Part shown: in pieces, positions 20,182-31,602 of the stretch
Layout of the letters: each line of letters opens with the position of its first letter
Position numbering within the stretch: the first letter of the stretch is position 1
NCBI GenBank assembly: GCA_963723495.1
Contig: CAVRQR010000009.1
Location: 1-64,000 of the forward strand
DNA length: 64,000 nucleotides
Reading direction: 5' to 3'
Source of the DNA: Gp6-AA40 sp963723495
GTDB lineage: Bacteria; Acidobacteriota; Vicinamibacteria; Vicinamibacterales; UBA2999
Program-made: the position numbers and the translations under genes
The notes under the pieces: generated by a model
What the model was told of the DNA's origin: nothing
The model's database searches: none
What the model saw: only the letters and a program-made list of their open reading frames with translations

Positions 20182-21064
20182 GTGATGTTGCGCGCGCTCA
20201 TCGCCCTGTTGCTCAGCGCCGGCGGCGTGCTGGCCGCACAGACTCCAACCCCACGGAAGCCGTCGCCTCCGACCACGGTCAGGTTGTACGTGTTCGACTG
20301 CGGGATGCTCACGATGACCACGGAGGGCGTCACGCGGTATCACGTGACGCCGAACGAAGTTGGCGAGACGCGAATGCCGGTCCCGTGCTTCCTGGTGGCG
20401 CACCCGAAAGGGACGTTGATGTGGGATGTCGGTGTCATCCCGGACGCGATTGTGGAGAAGCAGGCGTCATCGGGCGGTGCGCGCTACGACGTCAATCCCA
20501 CGGCTGCGGCCCTGGTCAAACGGACGCTCACAGAGCCAGCTCGCCGAGGTCGGTTACTCGCCAGCCGACATCACCTATGTCTCCATTTCCCACGCCCACA
20601 AGGACCACTCGGCGAACCTGAATCTCTTTGCGTCCTCGACGTGGCTCGTGACGCCAGCCGAGCGCGAGTTCATGTGGAAGCCGGGAAACGAGCGTGTTGA
20701 GCCCAGCTTCTATAACTCACTCGAGCGCAGCAAGTGGGTCGCGATCAACAAGGACGAGCATGACGTGTTCGGCGACGGCACTGTTGTCATCAAAGCGGCG
20801 CCCGGTCACACGCCGGGACACCAGGTGCTGGTCCTTCGTCTGGCATCCACCGGCCGCGTGATGCTCGGCGGCGACCTCTATCACTATCCGCCCGAGCGCA
20901 CGTTGCGTCGCGCGCCGCCAGACAACGAGTTCAACGTCCAGCAGTCGGCCGCCTCTCGAGCGATGATCGAGGACTACCTGACGAAGACAAAAACGACGAT
21001 CTGGATCGAGCACGACTTCGCGACGATCGAGAAGTTGAAGAAGTCGCCCGCGTTTTACGACTGA
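20182..21064 (+). CDS. Secreted metallo-beta-lactamase-fold hydrolase (AHL-lactonase-like), one frameshift
   Basis: About 294 residues. GTG 20182 and ATG 20185 are both possible; the GAGGAGG 7 nt before the ATG favours 20185. A signal peptide is clear (MLRALIALLLSAGGVLAAQ). The frame shifts near 20525. The zinc motif HxHxDH is present as SHAHKDHSAN, followed by APGHTPGHQ (third His), MLGGDLYHY (bridging Asp) and WIEHDFAT. This order is that of N-acyl-homoserine lactonases and related periplasmic hydrolases of the MBL fold. The exact substrate is not determinable. It is convergent with the PQQ dehydrogenase gene, with only 3 bp between stops. Confidence 0.8.
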
Positions 21065-21067
21065 TCG

Positions 21068-22871
21068 TCACTGATCACGCAGACCGAAGACGACGAGCGT
21101 CGAGCCCAGTTTCGAGAGCGGGGAATCGAAGCCACCGGCCGCGATCGCGATCATCTCTCGCCCGCTTTCGGTTGTGAACAAGAGCGGTGTTGCACGTGCG
21201 GCCGTGGGGAGTTGCGCTTCCCAGACCTGGCGCCCGCTCTTCGTCTCGAAGGCTCGCAGATGCGGATCAATCGTCGCACCAATGAAGACGAGACCTGTGG
21301 TCGTGGTGACTGGGCCGCCCAAATTGAGTGCCCCGGTTGGCGGGACAGTCGACAGTCCGAAGGCGGAGCGCAAGTCTCCCAGTGTCGTTCGCCATGCCGT
21401 CTCGCCGGTGTCTGCGTTGATCGCGACCAGCTCTCCCCATGGCGGCGCCACGCAAGGGACCCCGGACGGCGCCAGAAAGAACTGTCGCGACATGGCGAAC
21501 GGCGTGCCCCGTTGTTCGGTGATCTCAACGCCGGGATTGGCTCTCCTCGTTCGCTCGAAGTCTGCGCTCGGGATCAGCCGGACGATCGCCGGAACACGAT
21601 TGACGGGCGCGATGATCGTGCGCGTGGTCGGGATCCCACGCCATCCCTCCCCAATGCAACCCGCCAATATTCCCGGGAGCAACGAGACTGCCGCGGACGC
21701 TGGGTGGCGTGAACGCGCCTTCGTGACGCAGCGCGCGGAACGTCGCGAGACAGGCATCCCGATCCTGCGGCGTCGCGCCCCAGATGTCGGCCTCGCTGAT
21801 CTGCTGTGGAGCGAGGGTCGCCGGCCGGTCGGGGAATGGTTGTGTCGCGGCAGCACTCTCACCGGCCACGTCGCTTGCTGGAACCGGACGCTCGCGAATG
21901 GAGAAGGTCGGTTGTCCGGTGAGGCGATCGAAAAGAAAGAGGTGGCCGGTCTTCGACCCGACAGCCACTGCCGCCCCTTTGGTGCTCGGGAAGAGGAGCG
22001 GCGGCGAGGCAACGTCATAGTCCCAGAGATCGTGATGCACGGTCTGAAAGGACCACACGACCTCGCCCGTGGTCGCGCGCAGGACGACGATAGCGTTGGC
22101 GTGTCGATTGTCACCAGGCCGGAGCCCGCCGTAGTAGTCAGGGCTCGGACTGCCGGTTGACAGAAACACGAGTCCGTTCGTGTCGTCGACCGTGATCGGA
22201 GCCCAGGTGTTGGCGCCGCCAGCGTCAACGTTCTCCGGCAGAGGGTGAAATGTCCATCGCAGCGTTCCCGAACGGCGATCGAACGCGCGCACCTCGCCGG
22301 AGGCCATGCGAGCGCGGCTGTTGTCTGCGACAGACGAACCGACGATCACGAGATCGCGATACACGGCAGGCGGCGACGTGACACCGTACTCGCCGGCAAA
22401 GGCAGGTTTCCGTCGCAGGCCGGCCGTCAAATCGATCTGGCCGCGTGAACCGAAACGATCGCAGAAGCTGCCGTCGCGACGATTCAGACAGACAAGGCGC
22501 GCATCGACAGTCGCCGCGTAGACTACGTCGTCGACGACAGCCACGCCGCGACTGGCGAAATCGCTGTAGTTGCTGTCTCGCCGGATCTTCAAATCGACAC
22601 GCCAGATCTCTTTCCCTGTTTCCGCATCGAGAGCGATCACGAGACCGCCAGGTGTGGATAGGTACAGTCGACCATCCGCATAGACGGGCGTCGCCTCGAA
22701 CGATGGCGGATCGGCGCCGGGACGAAGGGGTTCAGTCGACTCTCGCGTGTCGTAGGACCACGCAACCGCAAGTCGGTTGACAGTGTCAGGAGTGATCCGC
22801 TCCGGCCGCGATTGCGCCGCCAGGGCGACTCCGAGCAGTCCCAGGCCGGCGGCGATCAGTCTCATGCGCAC
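21068..22871 (-). CDS. PQQ-dependent (quinoprotein) dehydrogenase, one frameshift
   Basis: About 600 residues with a signal peptide (MRMRLIAAGLGLLGVALAAQ). The body is a beta-propeller of repeated W-docking motifs such as GLVIALDAETGKEIWRVDL. It has the stretch QTVHHDLWDYDVASPPLL and late GGLHWGGMAWDP, typical of the soluble or periplasmic relatives of membrane glucose dehydrogenase (no N-terminal membrane domain). It also has AINADTGETAWRTTLGD and FETKSGRQVWEAQLP. The frame shifts near 21600. Such enzymes oxidise an alcohol or aldose in the periplasm with PQQ and pass electrons to quinone or cytochrome. The substrate is not evident. The RlpA gene lies upstream on the same strand, 39 bp away. 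Confidence 0.85.
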
Positions 22872-22910
22872 TTCGACGCAGCGCGGTGAGACGCTGTTCC
22901 GTGCCGAGCG

Positions 22911-23354
22911 TCAGTTTCCCCAGCGTAGCACTTCGACTCGCACCGGGGTGCGGCCGGAACGGACGAAGTTGAGGCTGGTTGCCGCGCCTTGGGACACGTC
23001 GATGATGACGCCCTCGGCCCGAGGACCCCGCGCCGGCCCCCGATCGACGACACGAAGCTCGACCGCACGCCCATTCTTCACATTCGTAACTCGAACAACG
23101 GTCCCGAAAGGGTAAGAAGGGTGTGCCGCGACCATCGATTTCATGTCGAAACGGGTACCGCTGGCCGTCAGTTTTCCATCGAATCCCGGCCCGTAATACG
23201 ACGCCAGGCCTTCACGAACCTCGAGAATCGCAGCGGAACCGGTTGTCGTCGCCGTTGTTTTCGAACGGGCAGCACACCCGGGTGCGATCAGCACCAGGAT
23301 CGGAATGACGACACGGGCGACGCGCCTGATCGGCATCTCAAGGATCCCAATCAC
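22911..23354 (-). CDS. rlpA: RlpA-like septal lipoprotein (double-psi beta-barrel)
   Basis: An intact 147-residue protein. The N-terminus is a lipoprotein signal with a lipobox at IAPGC, so it is probably anchored in the outer membrane. Residues about 48-145 are the RlpA barrel: GLASYYGPGFDGKLTASG, TRFD, AAHPSYPFGTVVRVTN, VELRVVDRGP and VIIDVSQGAA. The catalytic-type residues of RlpA lytic transglycosylases (E/H/D around HPSYPFG and VVDRGP) are in place. There is no SPOR domain, so this is the short form. A start seven codons later (MPIRRVARV) is equally possible. It is divergent from the ADOP permease gene. Confidence 0.85.
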   Translation of the reverse strand: MIGILEMPIRRVARVVIPILVLIAPGCAARSKTTATTTGSAAILEVREGLASYYGPGFDGKLTASGTRFDMKSMVAAHPSYPFGTVVRVTNVKNGRAVELRVVDRGPARGPRAEGVIIDVSQGAATSLNFVRSGRTPVRVEVLRWGN

Positions 23355-23438
23355 GAAGCGTGCCGGTTCAGGGTACCTTTTGCTGATTGTAGAGGTTGTT
23401 CAGGAACGTCCTCTCTTGAGTAGCCGTCGAATACGCAC

Positions 23439-25912
23439 ATGAATACAGTGGTCACGGACCTGCGCGTCGGCCTCAGGCTGTTGTGGAGAGACAAGGTGTT
23501 CACGGCCACCGCTGTCCTGACACTCGCGGTCTGCATCGGCGCGAACGCTGCTCTCTTTTCCGTGGTTCGCGGGGTCCTGCTGAAACCGCTTGGGATGCCA
23601 GACGCCGACCGCGTCGTGATGGCGGGAAACATGTACCCGGGCGCGGGTGTCCACGAGCCGATCGGAGCGGCGGTTCCGGATTACTTCGACCGCCTTCGCG
23701 ACGTGACGGTCTTCGCGGAGCAGGCGTTGCTCAGGCGAGACGATCGCAGCGTCGACGAGGGCGGGACGCCGGTGCGTGTTGAAGCGATGACGGTCACGCC
23801 GTCTTTCTTCAGGGTCGCAGGCGTGAAGCCCCAGGTGGGCCGAACCTTCAACGAACAGGAGAGCGAGATTGGAAACGAGTTCGTGGTCGTCCTCAGCGAC
23901 TCGTTCTGGAGATCGCGGTTTGCCGGCGAGCCCTCGGCGGTGGGTCGCGAACTCCGCCTCGACGGCCGCGCCTACACTGTCGTCGGTGTCATGCCTCCCA
24001 GGTTCCGGCCCACAGACGACGACATGGAGCTGTGGACGCCGATGACGTTCACGGCTGAGCAGACGTCGGACGATTCGCGGCACAGCAACAACGCTGCCTA
24101 CATTGCGCGGCTGAAGCCGGGGGCCACGCTGCAGCAGGCGCAAGCGCAAATCGATGCGTTGAACGCGGCGAACCTCGATCGTTTCCCGCAGTTCAAGGAC
24201 GTCATCGTCAATGCGGGCTTCCGGACTGTCGTCAATCGGCTCCAGGACCAGATGGTCAAGGACGTGAGGGCGACGCTGTACCTGATGTGGGGCGGCGCGC
24301 TGTTCGTGCTGCTCATCGGGTGCGTCAACATCGCCAATCTGGCGCTCGTGCGGACGCGCAGCCGGTTGAAGGAACTGGCCACGCGCCTCGCGCTCGGAGC
24401 CGGCAGGTGGCAAATCGCCCGTCAGCTCGCAGTCGAGCATCTGTTGTTGGCTGCGGCAGCGGCATTGCCGGTATTGCGATCGGCAACGTCGCGCTGCTCT
24501 CGATGAACGCGATCAGTCTGCAGGAATTGCCGCGGGCGGAGGACATCGCACTGGACCGGGTCGTCGTGATGTATACGCTTGCGGCCGCCGTGGCGATCGG
24601 TCTGGTGCTCGGTTTGATTCCGGTGGTGGCGACGATTTCCGCCAACGTCATCGGCGTCCTGCGTGAGGAAGGCCGATCCGCGACCACTGGCCGCGGTACG
24701 CAATCGTTCCGGCGTGCGATTGGTCGTTGCTCAAGTCGGCGTCCGCGTTCGTGCTGCTGGTGGGTGCGGGTTTGCTCTTCGCCAGTTTCCAGAAGGTGCT
24801 CGCCGTCGATCCAGGGTTCAGGACTGGAGAAGTGCTCACGGGTGCCGTATCGCTCCCCGAGTCGCGATATGACGGTGCCGACGCGCGGAGGCGCTTCACC
24901 GACGAAGCGCTGCGACGCGTGCGGATGTTGCCAGGCGTGCAGGCAGCCGGCGCGACCGACAGCCTTCCGCTTGGCAACAGCGCGAGTGCGTCAGCGATTC
25001 TCGCGGAGGGCTACACAGGCGCAGCCCGGCGAATCGTTGCTCGCGCCGGCCGAGGTCCGCGTGTCGCAGGGCTATTTCGAAGCCATCGGTGCGAGACTCG
25101 TCGCTGGACGATTCTTCAACGAGCGTGATGCCGCGAAGGGTCCACGCGTCATCATGGTCGACGATCGCCTGGCCCGGCGCTTCTGGCCGAATCAGAATCC
25201 TCTCGGCCGGCGGATGTATCGACCGAGCGACGATGGAGATAACCTGACGGCGGTCACGGAAAAGACGGAGTTCCTGACGGTCGTCGGCGTGGTCGCGGAG
25301 ATGAAGCTGCGCAGTCTCACTGACGGAGACAATCGCGTCGGCGCGTATTTCATTCCGCTCGCGCAGGAACCCCAAGGCGATCTGACGTTCGTGCTGAGGG
25401 TCGATGGTGATCCCGCCGCGCTGTCGGGCGCCTTGCGACGAGAGGTCGTGGCCATCGATGCCCAGCTTCCGGTATTCGAGATGCGGCCGATGTCGTACTG
25501 GACGAACCGGTCGCTGGCGAGCCGCCGCTCACCGGCTCTCTTTCGATCGTCTTCGGGTTCGTCGCGTTGTTTCTGTCGGCGATCGGTCATCTACGGCGTG
25601 TTGGCGTACCTCGTGACGCAGCGCACGAAGGAGATCGGCATCCGAGTCGCGCTTGGCAGCAGTGCTTCCGCCGTTTTCAAGCTGGTGCTGCGTGAAGGCG
25701 TGTTGCTCGTCGGGATCGGCCTGCTCGTTGGCGGGCTGGGCTCCTTCATGCTCCGTCGTGCCCTCGAGGGCCAGCTGTTCGGCGTGACCGCCTCGAATCC
25801 TGTCGTTCTGGTCCTCGTCACTGCCATGCTCACGGTTGTTGCCCTTGCGGCGTGTGCTGTGCCGGCGCGCCGGGCGACGAAGATCGATCCCCTGATTGCC
25901 TTGAACGATTGA
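23439..25912 (+). CDS. ADOP-type ABC transporter permease (FtsX/MacB), frameshifted
   Basis: About 820 residues read through indels near 24470, 24720, 25010 and 25540. The N-terminus LRVGLRLLWRDKVFTATAVL and IGANAALFSVVRGVLLKPL is the classic ADOP start. It is followed by a MacB periplasmic core domain (VVLSDSFWRSRFAGEP, YTVVGVMPPRF) and an FtsX membrane triplet (LFVLLIGCVNIANLALVRT). Then come a second periplasmic domain (VMVDDRLARRFWPN, VVGVVAEMK) and a second FtsX triplet (YGVLAYLVTQRTKEIGIRVA, VPARRATKIDPLIALND). No ATPase is encoded next to it, as is usual for these 'orphan' permeases. It is probably part of an efflux or lipoprotein-type exporter. A palindrome directly follows the stop. 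Confidence 0.85.
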
Positions 25913-25932
25913 GGTCCGGCTAAAGCCGGACC
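25913..25932. repeat. 20-bp near-perfect palindrome after the ADOP gene
   Basis: Immediately after the stop codon, GGTCCGGC is followed by TAAA and GCCGGACC. The hairpin is GC-rich but not followed by a T-run, so a simple intrinsic terminator is not obvious. A related element, with the same GGCTTTAGCC/GCCGGACC core, lies at 31572-31600 between two other genes. This suggests a dispersed intergenic palindrome family. Confidence 0.6.
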
Positions 25933-25953
25933 CTGACGCCGACCACCTCGGCT

Positions 25954-25990
25954 TGTTCCCATTGACAGTCTATGGGAACAGCGATACAGT
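25954..25990 (+). promoter_or_regulatory. PadR promoter with overlapping operator palindrome
   Basis: TTGACA at 25962-25967 is separated by 17 nt from TACAGT at 25985-25990, a good sigma-70-type promoter 22 nt before the PadR start. A 9-bp inverted repeat, TGTTCCCAT (25954-25962) and ATGGGAACA (25972-25980), overlaps the -35 box. The half-site sequence CTATGGGA recurs at the start codon (26009-26016). This is the arrangement expected of an autorepressed PadR gene. Confidence 0.7.
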
Positions 25991-26011
25991 TCCCGCTCAC
26001 ATAAACTGTCT

Positions 26012-26352
26012 ATGGGAGACTCCGCCGCTCGCAACCCCGATTTGCTCGGGGCACCGTCGAGTTGCTCATCCTCAAGGCGCTCACGCACGGACGGCAGCAC
26101 GGCTTCGGCATCGCGCGCTGGCTCGAGGACGTGACGAGCGACGTGCTGCGGCTGGAAGAGGGGTCGCTCTATCCGGCACTTCATCGCATGGAACGGCGCG
26201 GCTGGCTCGAGGCGGAGTGGGGCGTCTCCGACAACAATCGACAGGTGAAGTACTACCGGCTGACGCGTCGCGGTCGCGAGTACCTGCAGCGCGAAAGCTC
26301 CGGCTGGACCGAGTTCGCCACCGCCGTCTTCAAGGTTCTGCAGACGACGTAA
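26012..26352 (+). CDS. PadR-family transcriptional regulator, one frameshift
   Basis: About 113 residues. The start is ATG 26012 (MGDSAARNPDLL); an indel near 26050 shifts the frame into GTVELLILKALTHGRQHGFG. The winged helix is complete: LEEGSLYPALHRMERRGWLE (recognition helix and wing) and KYYRLTRRGREYL. PadR proteins are small repressors, often controlling an adjacent transporter and their own gene. Here the next gene is an ADOP permease, a pairing common in Acidobacteriota. The inverted repeat in the promoter is the likely binding site. Confidence 0.85.
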
Positions 26353-26425
26353 GAGGCCAGGCGCTGGCGGGCGGAAGTAGAGGGGCCGTTCCATGTTCCA
26401 GGTTCCGGGTTCAGGAAAAACGCCG

Positions 26426-29127
26426 ATGTGGCGACGGTACCTGCGGTTCTGGGGCGCTGATCCGCCTGCTGATGTCGACGCCGAGATCGACTTTCATCTC
26501 GACGAGCTCGTCCGACATTTCGTCGCGCGTGGCATGACGCCGAACAGGCGCGGGCTCGAAGCGTCGCGCCGCTTTGGCAACGTGGCACGCGTTCGATCGG
26601 AGTGCGTGGACGTTGACGAAGGATCGGTGCGCGCGGCGACGCGGCGCGAGGCGCTCGACGCGCTGTCGCAGGACGTCCGCGACGGCGTCTCGCGGAGTTG
26701 ACCAAGAATCCCGGATTCACTGTCGGTGCGGCGCTGATTCTCGCGCTGGGTATCGGCTTCAACACGACGGTGTTCAGCTTCAACAAGGCGCTGCTGTTCC
26801 CGTCGCTCCCGATCGACGACCCGCCGAGCCTGGCGCGCGATGTGGTCGCAGAACATGGCGCGCGGCATCTTCGTGCAGCCGCTCTCGGAAGGCGACGTCG
26901 CGGATCTCGATTGCCGCGAGTCGGTCGTTCGAGGACGTGGCGGCCTACGCCAGTCGAGCCCGTCACGCTGACCGGAGGCGTGAAGCCGAGCGGATTCCCG
27001 CGCTGCGGGCGACAACGAATCTCTTCGCGCTGCTGCGCGTGTCTCCGGCAGTGGGCCGTGCCTTTCAGCCGCAGGATGCGACGAATGACGCCAGTCCTGT
27101 CGCGATCCTGAGCGATCGCGCCTGGAAGAATCGATTCGGCGAGCGACCCTGCGGTCGTCGGTCGAGACATCGTCCTCAACGGACGCCCGCACACGATCGT
27201 CGGTGTGATGCCGGAGGACTTCTGGTTCGATTCGAAGGAGGTCGAGGTCTGGCTTCCGCGATCAGCTCCGCGCGATCCGAGGGCGCGCGAGACGCCAGGA
27301 CACTGATGGCCGTCGCGCGATTGCGATCCGGCGCCAGCATGCAGACCGCGCAGGCCGACATGCAGGCAGTGGCGCAGCGCCTCGCGCGCGAGCACCCGCA
27401 GACCAACGCGGGATGGGACATCCTCGTGACCGGACTGCTTCCATTCGGGCCAGGCGAGAAGGTGTTCTTCGGCCTGGTCACGACGCTGACCTCGCTGCTG
27501 CTCGCAGCCGCGTGCGCACACATCGCGAACCTCCTGCTCGCGCGTGGCATGGAGCGACGAGGTGAGATCGCGATTCGTGCTGCGCTCGGCGCACGTCGCG
27601 GCCGGATCATTCGCCAGTTGTTCGTCGAGAGCGTGGCGCTGTCGATCGTGGGTGGTGTGTGCAGCTTGCTCGTGGCGCTTCCCATCATTGCGCAGATTCG
27701 GATGGTGCTGGGACCGCGGACGCCGTACCTCTCGGACCTGTCGCTTGATGGTGCCGCACTCGGCGATGACCGCGTGGATTGATCTGTTGGCGAGCGCGCT
27801 GTTCGGCCTGGCGCCTGCGCTTCGACTGTCGTCGGTCACTGCCGGCGATGCGATGAAGCAGCCTCCTGGAGGCCCGATGAGCGAATCGTCGAAAGCGTCC
27901 GTTGGCAAGCGCGCTCATCGGCCTCGAGGTGGCGGTGGCTACCGTCGCGTTGATCGTGACGGTCCTCTACACGCGCGCCGGCGACAACGTCTTCGCGATT
28001 CCATTTGGCTTCGAGTCGGAGAACGTCGTCACGTTTCGACTCGACGTGCCGGAGTACAAGTACCGCGAGGTGGATGCGGCGGCTCGCGTGCTGACGGACG
28101 TGCACCAGCGGCTCGCAGCGGCTTCCCGTCTGTCAAGGCCGTGGGTGCTGGTACTCGACTGCCGTTGAACATGGGCGCCGGCCTTCCGACCGAGGCCATC
28201 GCGCTCGAGGACCGTCCTGAGATTTCGCGCGAACAGAGCCCGTGGGCAGTCACGGCGGTCGGTGATGCCCGGGTACTTCGAGGCGCTCAGCATTCCGCTG
28301 CTCCAGGGGCGAGCTGTTTGAGTCTCGAGATTCGGCCGCGAGCCCAGCCGGTTGCGGTCATCAGTCGATCGATGGCGCGAGCGTACTGGCCCGACGCCGA
28401 TCCTGTTGGTCGTCGACTGAGGCTGGCGGGAGGAGACACGACCGCGCCGTGGCTGACCGTCATCGGCGTCGTGGAAGATGTCCGCCCCTTCGATCCCAAC
28501 TCTCCACAGGTCCGCCAGATGTATCTGCCGTTCGCTCAGTCATCAGGACGCGCGCTCGTCTATTTCGTCGCGACGCGCGACACACCGCTCGGCCGTCTGC
28601 AGGACGTGCGACTCGCGGTTCGCGACGTCGACCCGGACTTCCCGGTACTCAACCTGCAGACGATGACCGAAGTCCATGGCCATTGCGCTGTCGGGAGTTG
28701 AACTCGGTCGGAAGTCGCTGCAGGGTGAACGCAGCTGATCGCTGTCCTGCTGGCGATCTCCGGCGTGTACTCCGTCGTCGCATTTGCCGTCGCCCGCCGG
28801 CGGCGCGAGATCGCCATTCGCGTCGCGCTCGGCGGATCTCGTTCGTCGATCGTCGCGATGCTTTTGCGTCAGGCGCTTCGTCCTGCGCTGGTCGGCCTGG
28901 CCTTGGGCCTGGTGCTCAGTGCGCTTATGAGCCGCGCGATCGCGCTCGTGCTCTTCGGCGTCAACCCGCTCGATCCGCTCACCTACGCCCTGACCACCCT
29001 TGCGCTCTGCCTCGCGGCGGCCACAGCCAGTTGTGTACCGGCCCTCCGGGCGACGCGCGCCAATAGCGTTGTCGCGCTCAGAGGCCGAATAGGCGAAACT
29101 GCGTACGCGAAACTACCCCGACTGTGA
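26426..29127 (+). CDS. ADOP-type ABC transporter permease with N-terminal ADOP domain, heavily frameshifted
   Basis: About 880 residues in at least eight frame segments. The frame is open from ATG 26393, but MWRRYLRFWG at 26426 is the likelier start. Residues 1-90 are the N-terminal domain of PadR-linked ADOP proteins (DVDAEIDFHLDELVRHFVARG, EASRRFGNVARVRSEC). Then follow LTKNPGFTVGAALILALGIG, a MacB core domain, FtsX segment AAACAHIANLLLARGMERR, a second periplasmic domain (RSMARAYWPDADPVGRRL, VIGVVEDVRPFD) and a final FtsX segment (YSVVAFAVARRRREIAIRVA, PALRATRANSVVALRG). It lies 73 bp after PadR and is probably controlled by it. The high number of indels over well-conserved segments looks like sequencing error. 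Confidence 0.75.
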
Positions 29128-29248
29128 AAAGCTGACACAGATCGTACGGGGCGGAGTCGAGTATCCTTAGATCTGGTCTCGTATTCTGAGCCGTTAGGCG
29201 GCTCGGCAACTCTCGTGGCATGGTCGTTGCCAGTCTGTCTGAACGCAG

Positions 29249-31524
29249 ATGAAGCTCCGAATCAAGCTTTCTCCTGAATTGCCGGCCGTCTTTCGCCGTC
29301 ATCCCTCTTTGTTCCTTGCTGGGAGTCGGTCGTGCTGTCGCTGGGGCTGTGGGCGGTGGTCATCGGCTCGATCTGGTACGCCCGCGACATCATCGTCGCG
29401 GTCCCGGCGGCCGAGGAACTGCGTGGCATCGGCTCGATGGACCAGGCGACGACGCTGTTCGATCGTGCCGACAGGCCGGCGTTCACGATCTTCAAGGAAC
29501 AGCGGATCGATGTGCCGCTCGCGCGCGTGTCGCCGCACCTGGTGAATGCGATCCTCGCCGTCGAGGATCAGCGCTTCTACGATCACAACGGGATCGACGT
29601 CGTTCGCGTCGCCGGCGCGGCGCTGAGCAATCTTCGCGAGGGTCGGCCGCGCAGGGTGGCAGCACCATCACGCAGCAGCTTGCCAGGCAGAGCTTTCTGA
29701 CGCCGGAGAAGACCTACCGGCGCAAGCTGACCGAGATCGTCGTCGCGGCCCGTCTTGAAGGGCAGTTCACGAAGGACGAGATTCTCGAGCTCTATCTCAA
29801 CAAGGTGTACTTCGGCGACGGGCTCTACGGCGTCGAGGCCGCGTCGCTGGGATACCTCGGCAAGCCTGCGTCGGCGGTGACGTCTCGGAAGCGGCGCTGC
29901 TCGCCGGGCTGGTGAAGTCGCCCTCGAGCTACGCGCCGACCGTCAGCCTCGAGAAAGCCACCGCGCGTCGCAACGTCGCGCTTCGCGCGATGCTCGACGC
30001 GGAGATGATCGATCGGCCGCCTACGACTCGGCGCGTCAAGGAACCAGTGAAGCTGGACGATGCGCTCAGGCGCGGCGAGGCCTACGGGCAGTATTTCAAG
30101 GAAGAGGTCCGGCGCTTCCTGGTGCAGCGCTTCGGATGGGAGCGCGTGTATCAGGGCGGCCTGAAGGTCTACACGACCGTCGACCTCGAGATGCAGAAAG
30201 CTGCGGAAGCCGAGGTCGCGCGCGGCATCGCCGAGATCGAGAAGCGTCAGCGTCGCAAGAACGAAGACGAATCCAATCCGCTGCAGGCCGCTCTCGTCGC
30301 GATGGATCCTGCGACCGGCGAAGTCCGCGCGATGGTCGGCGGCCGTGACTTCGAGAAGAGCAACTTCAACCGCGCGACGCAGGCCAAGCGGCAGCCGGGC
30401 TCGGCGTTCAAGCCCTTCGTCTACGCGGCGGCGCTCGAGCAGGGATTACTCGCCGGGCACCGTGATCGCCAACCTCGACGAGCCGATCATGACGCTGCAG
30501 GGCGCGTGGGTGCCTGAAGACGAGCACAGCGAGGGCTCGTCGATGACGATGCGCGCGGCGCTGAAGACGTCGAGCAATCGAGCCGCCGTCCGCATGCTCG
30601 AGGATGTGGGCATCCCGGTGACCGTGCAGTACGCGAAGCGGCTGGGCGTCGGTTCGGTTCCGAGCGTGCCGTCGCTCGCGCTTGGGTCCGGCGAAGTGAC
30701 GCTGTCGTCGATGACTGCGGCCTACGCGGCGTTTGCCAATGCCGGCATGGTGCAGGCGCCGATACTGGTTCGGCGCGTCGAGACGACGGACGGCGAGGTG
30801 CTGTTCACGGCGAAGCAGGAACCGCAGCGCGGCGTCAGCGAGGAAACGGCCTTCCTGATGTCGAACATGATGGCCGACGTCATCAATGCCGGCACCGGTG
30901 CAGCCGCGCCGCAGTGTCGGGTTCCGCCTGCCTGCTGCAGGGAAGACCGGCACGACCAACGACTACCACGACGCGTGGTTCGTCGGCTTCACGCCGCAAG
31001 CTCGCGACCGGCGTCTGGATCGGGTACGACCAGCCGCGCACGATCATCGGTGGCGGCTACGCGTCGGTGCTGGCGGTGCCGGTGTGGGGACGCTTCATGG
31101 CGGCGGCCACGCAGCAAGGACCGCCCGGAGTGGTTCAGCACGCCGGCCACGGTGACGTCGGCGACGATCTGCCGCTTGAGCGGAAAGCTCGCGACCGACT
31201 CCTGTCACGAGCACGTGACGGACGCGAGAGGACGGCGAGACCGGTCAGGTCCGATGGTCTACACCGAGTACTTCGTCGCAGGGCACGGAACCCACCGAGT
31301 CGTGCCCGATTCATCGCCGGATCATCACCATCGCCGTTGAGAGCGCTCGCTGCAGCTCATTCTCGCCGGGTCGAGGTCTCCTCCTCGCCCGAATCAGCGG
31401 CACCACAACCGCCGCATCCGCCGCGCGAGGCCGCAGGCCCCGGCACCACCGCCGCAGCCAGCTCCACAGACCGGAAGAGCCGCGCAAACGCGGGTTCTGG
31501 GGAAGACTGTTCGGCAAGAAGTAA
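29249..31524 (+). CDS. Penicillin-binding protein 1A (bifunctional glycosyltransferase/transpeptidase), frameshifted
   Basis: About 758 residues. N-terminal membrane helix (LGLWAVVIGSIWYARDII). The GT51 domain shows AVEDQRFYDHNGID (catalytic Glu), GGSTITQQLARQ and KDEILELYLNKVYFGDGLYG. The transpeptidase domain shows the serine motif PGSAFKPFVYAA, then KTSSNRA (SxN) and AGKTGTTNDYHDAW (KTG). It polymerises lipid II and cross-links peptidoglycan on the periplasmic face. The C-terminus PRKRGFWGRLFGKK ends at 31524. Frame changes occur near 29320, 29650, 29885, 30450, 30910, 31000, 31130 and 31270. All catalytic motifs are retained, so I do not call it a pseudogene. Confidence 0.85.
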
Positions 31525-31571
31525 ACTGCGAACTCGTAGCGATCCGGCCGAACTCGTAGTGTCAGGTTCAG

Positions 31572-31597
31572 CCGGCTTTAGCCTTGGCTTAAGCCGG
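31572..31597. repeat. Intergenic inverted repeat related to the 25913 palindrome
   Basis: Between the PBP1A stop and holB, CCGGCTTTAGCC (31572-31583) and GGCTTAAGCCGG (31586-31597) form 12-bp arms with one mismatch and a 2-nt gap, followed by ACC. It shares the GGCT(A/T)AAGCCGGACC core with the element at 25913-25932. Confidence 0.5.
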
Positions 31598-31602
31598 ACC
31601 CG

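Noticed and set aside
26253..27908. A 551-residue minus-strand frame across the second ADOP gene
   Set aside because: It is Arg/Ser/Ala-rich antisense of conserved PadR and permease sequence on the plus strand.
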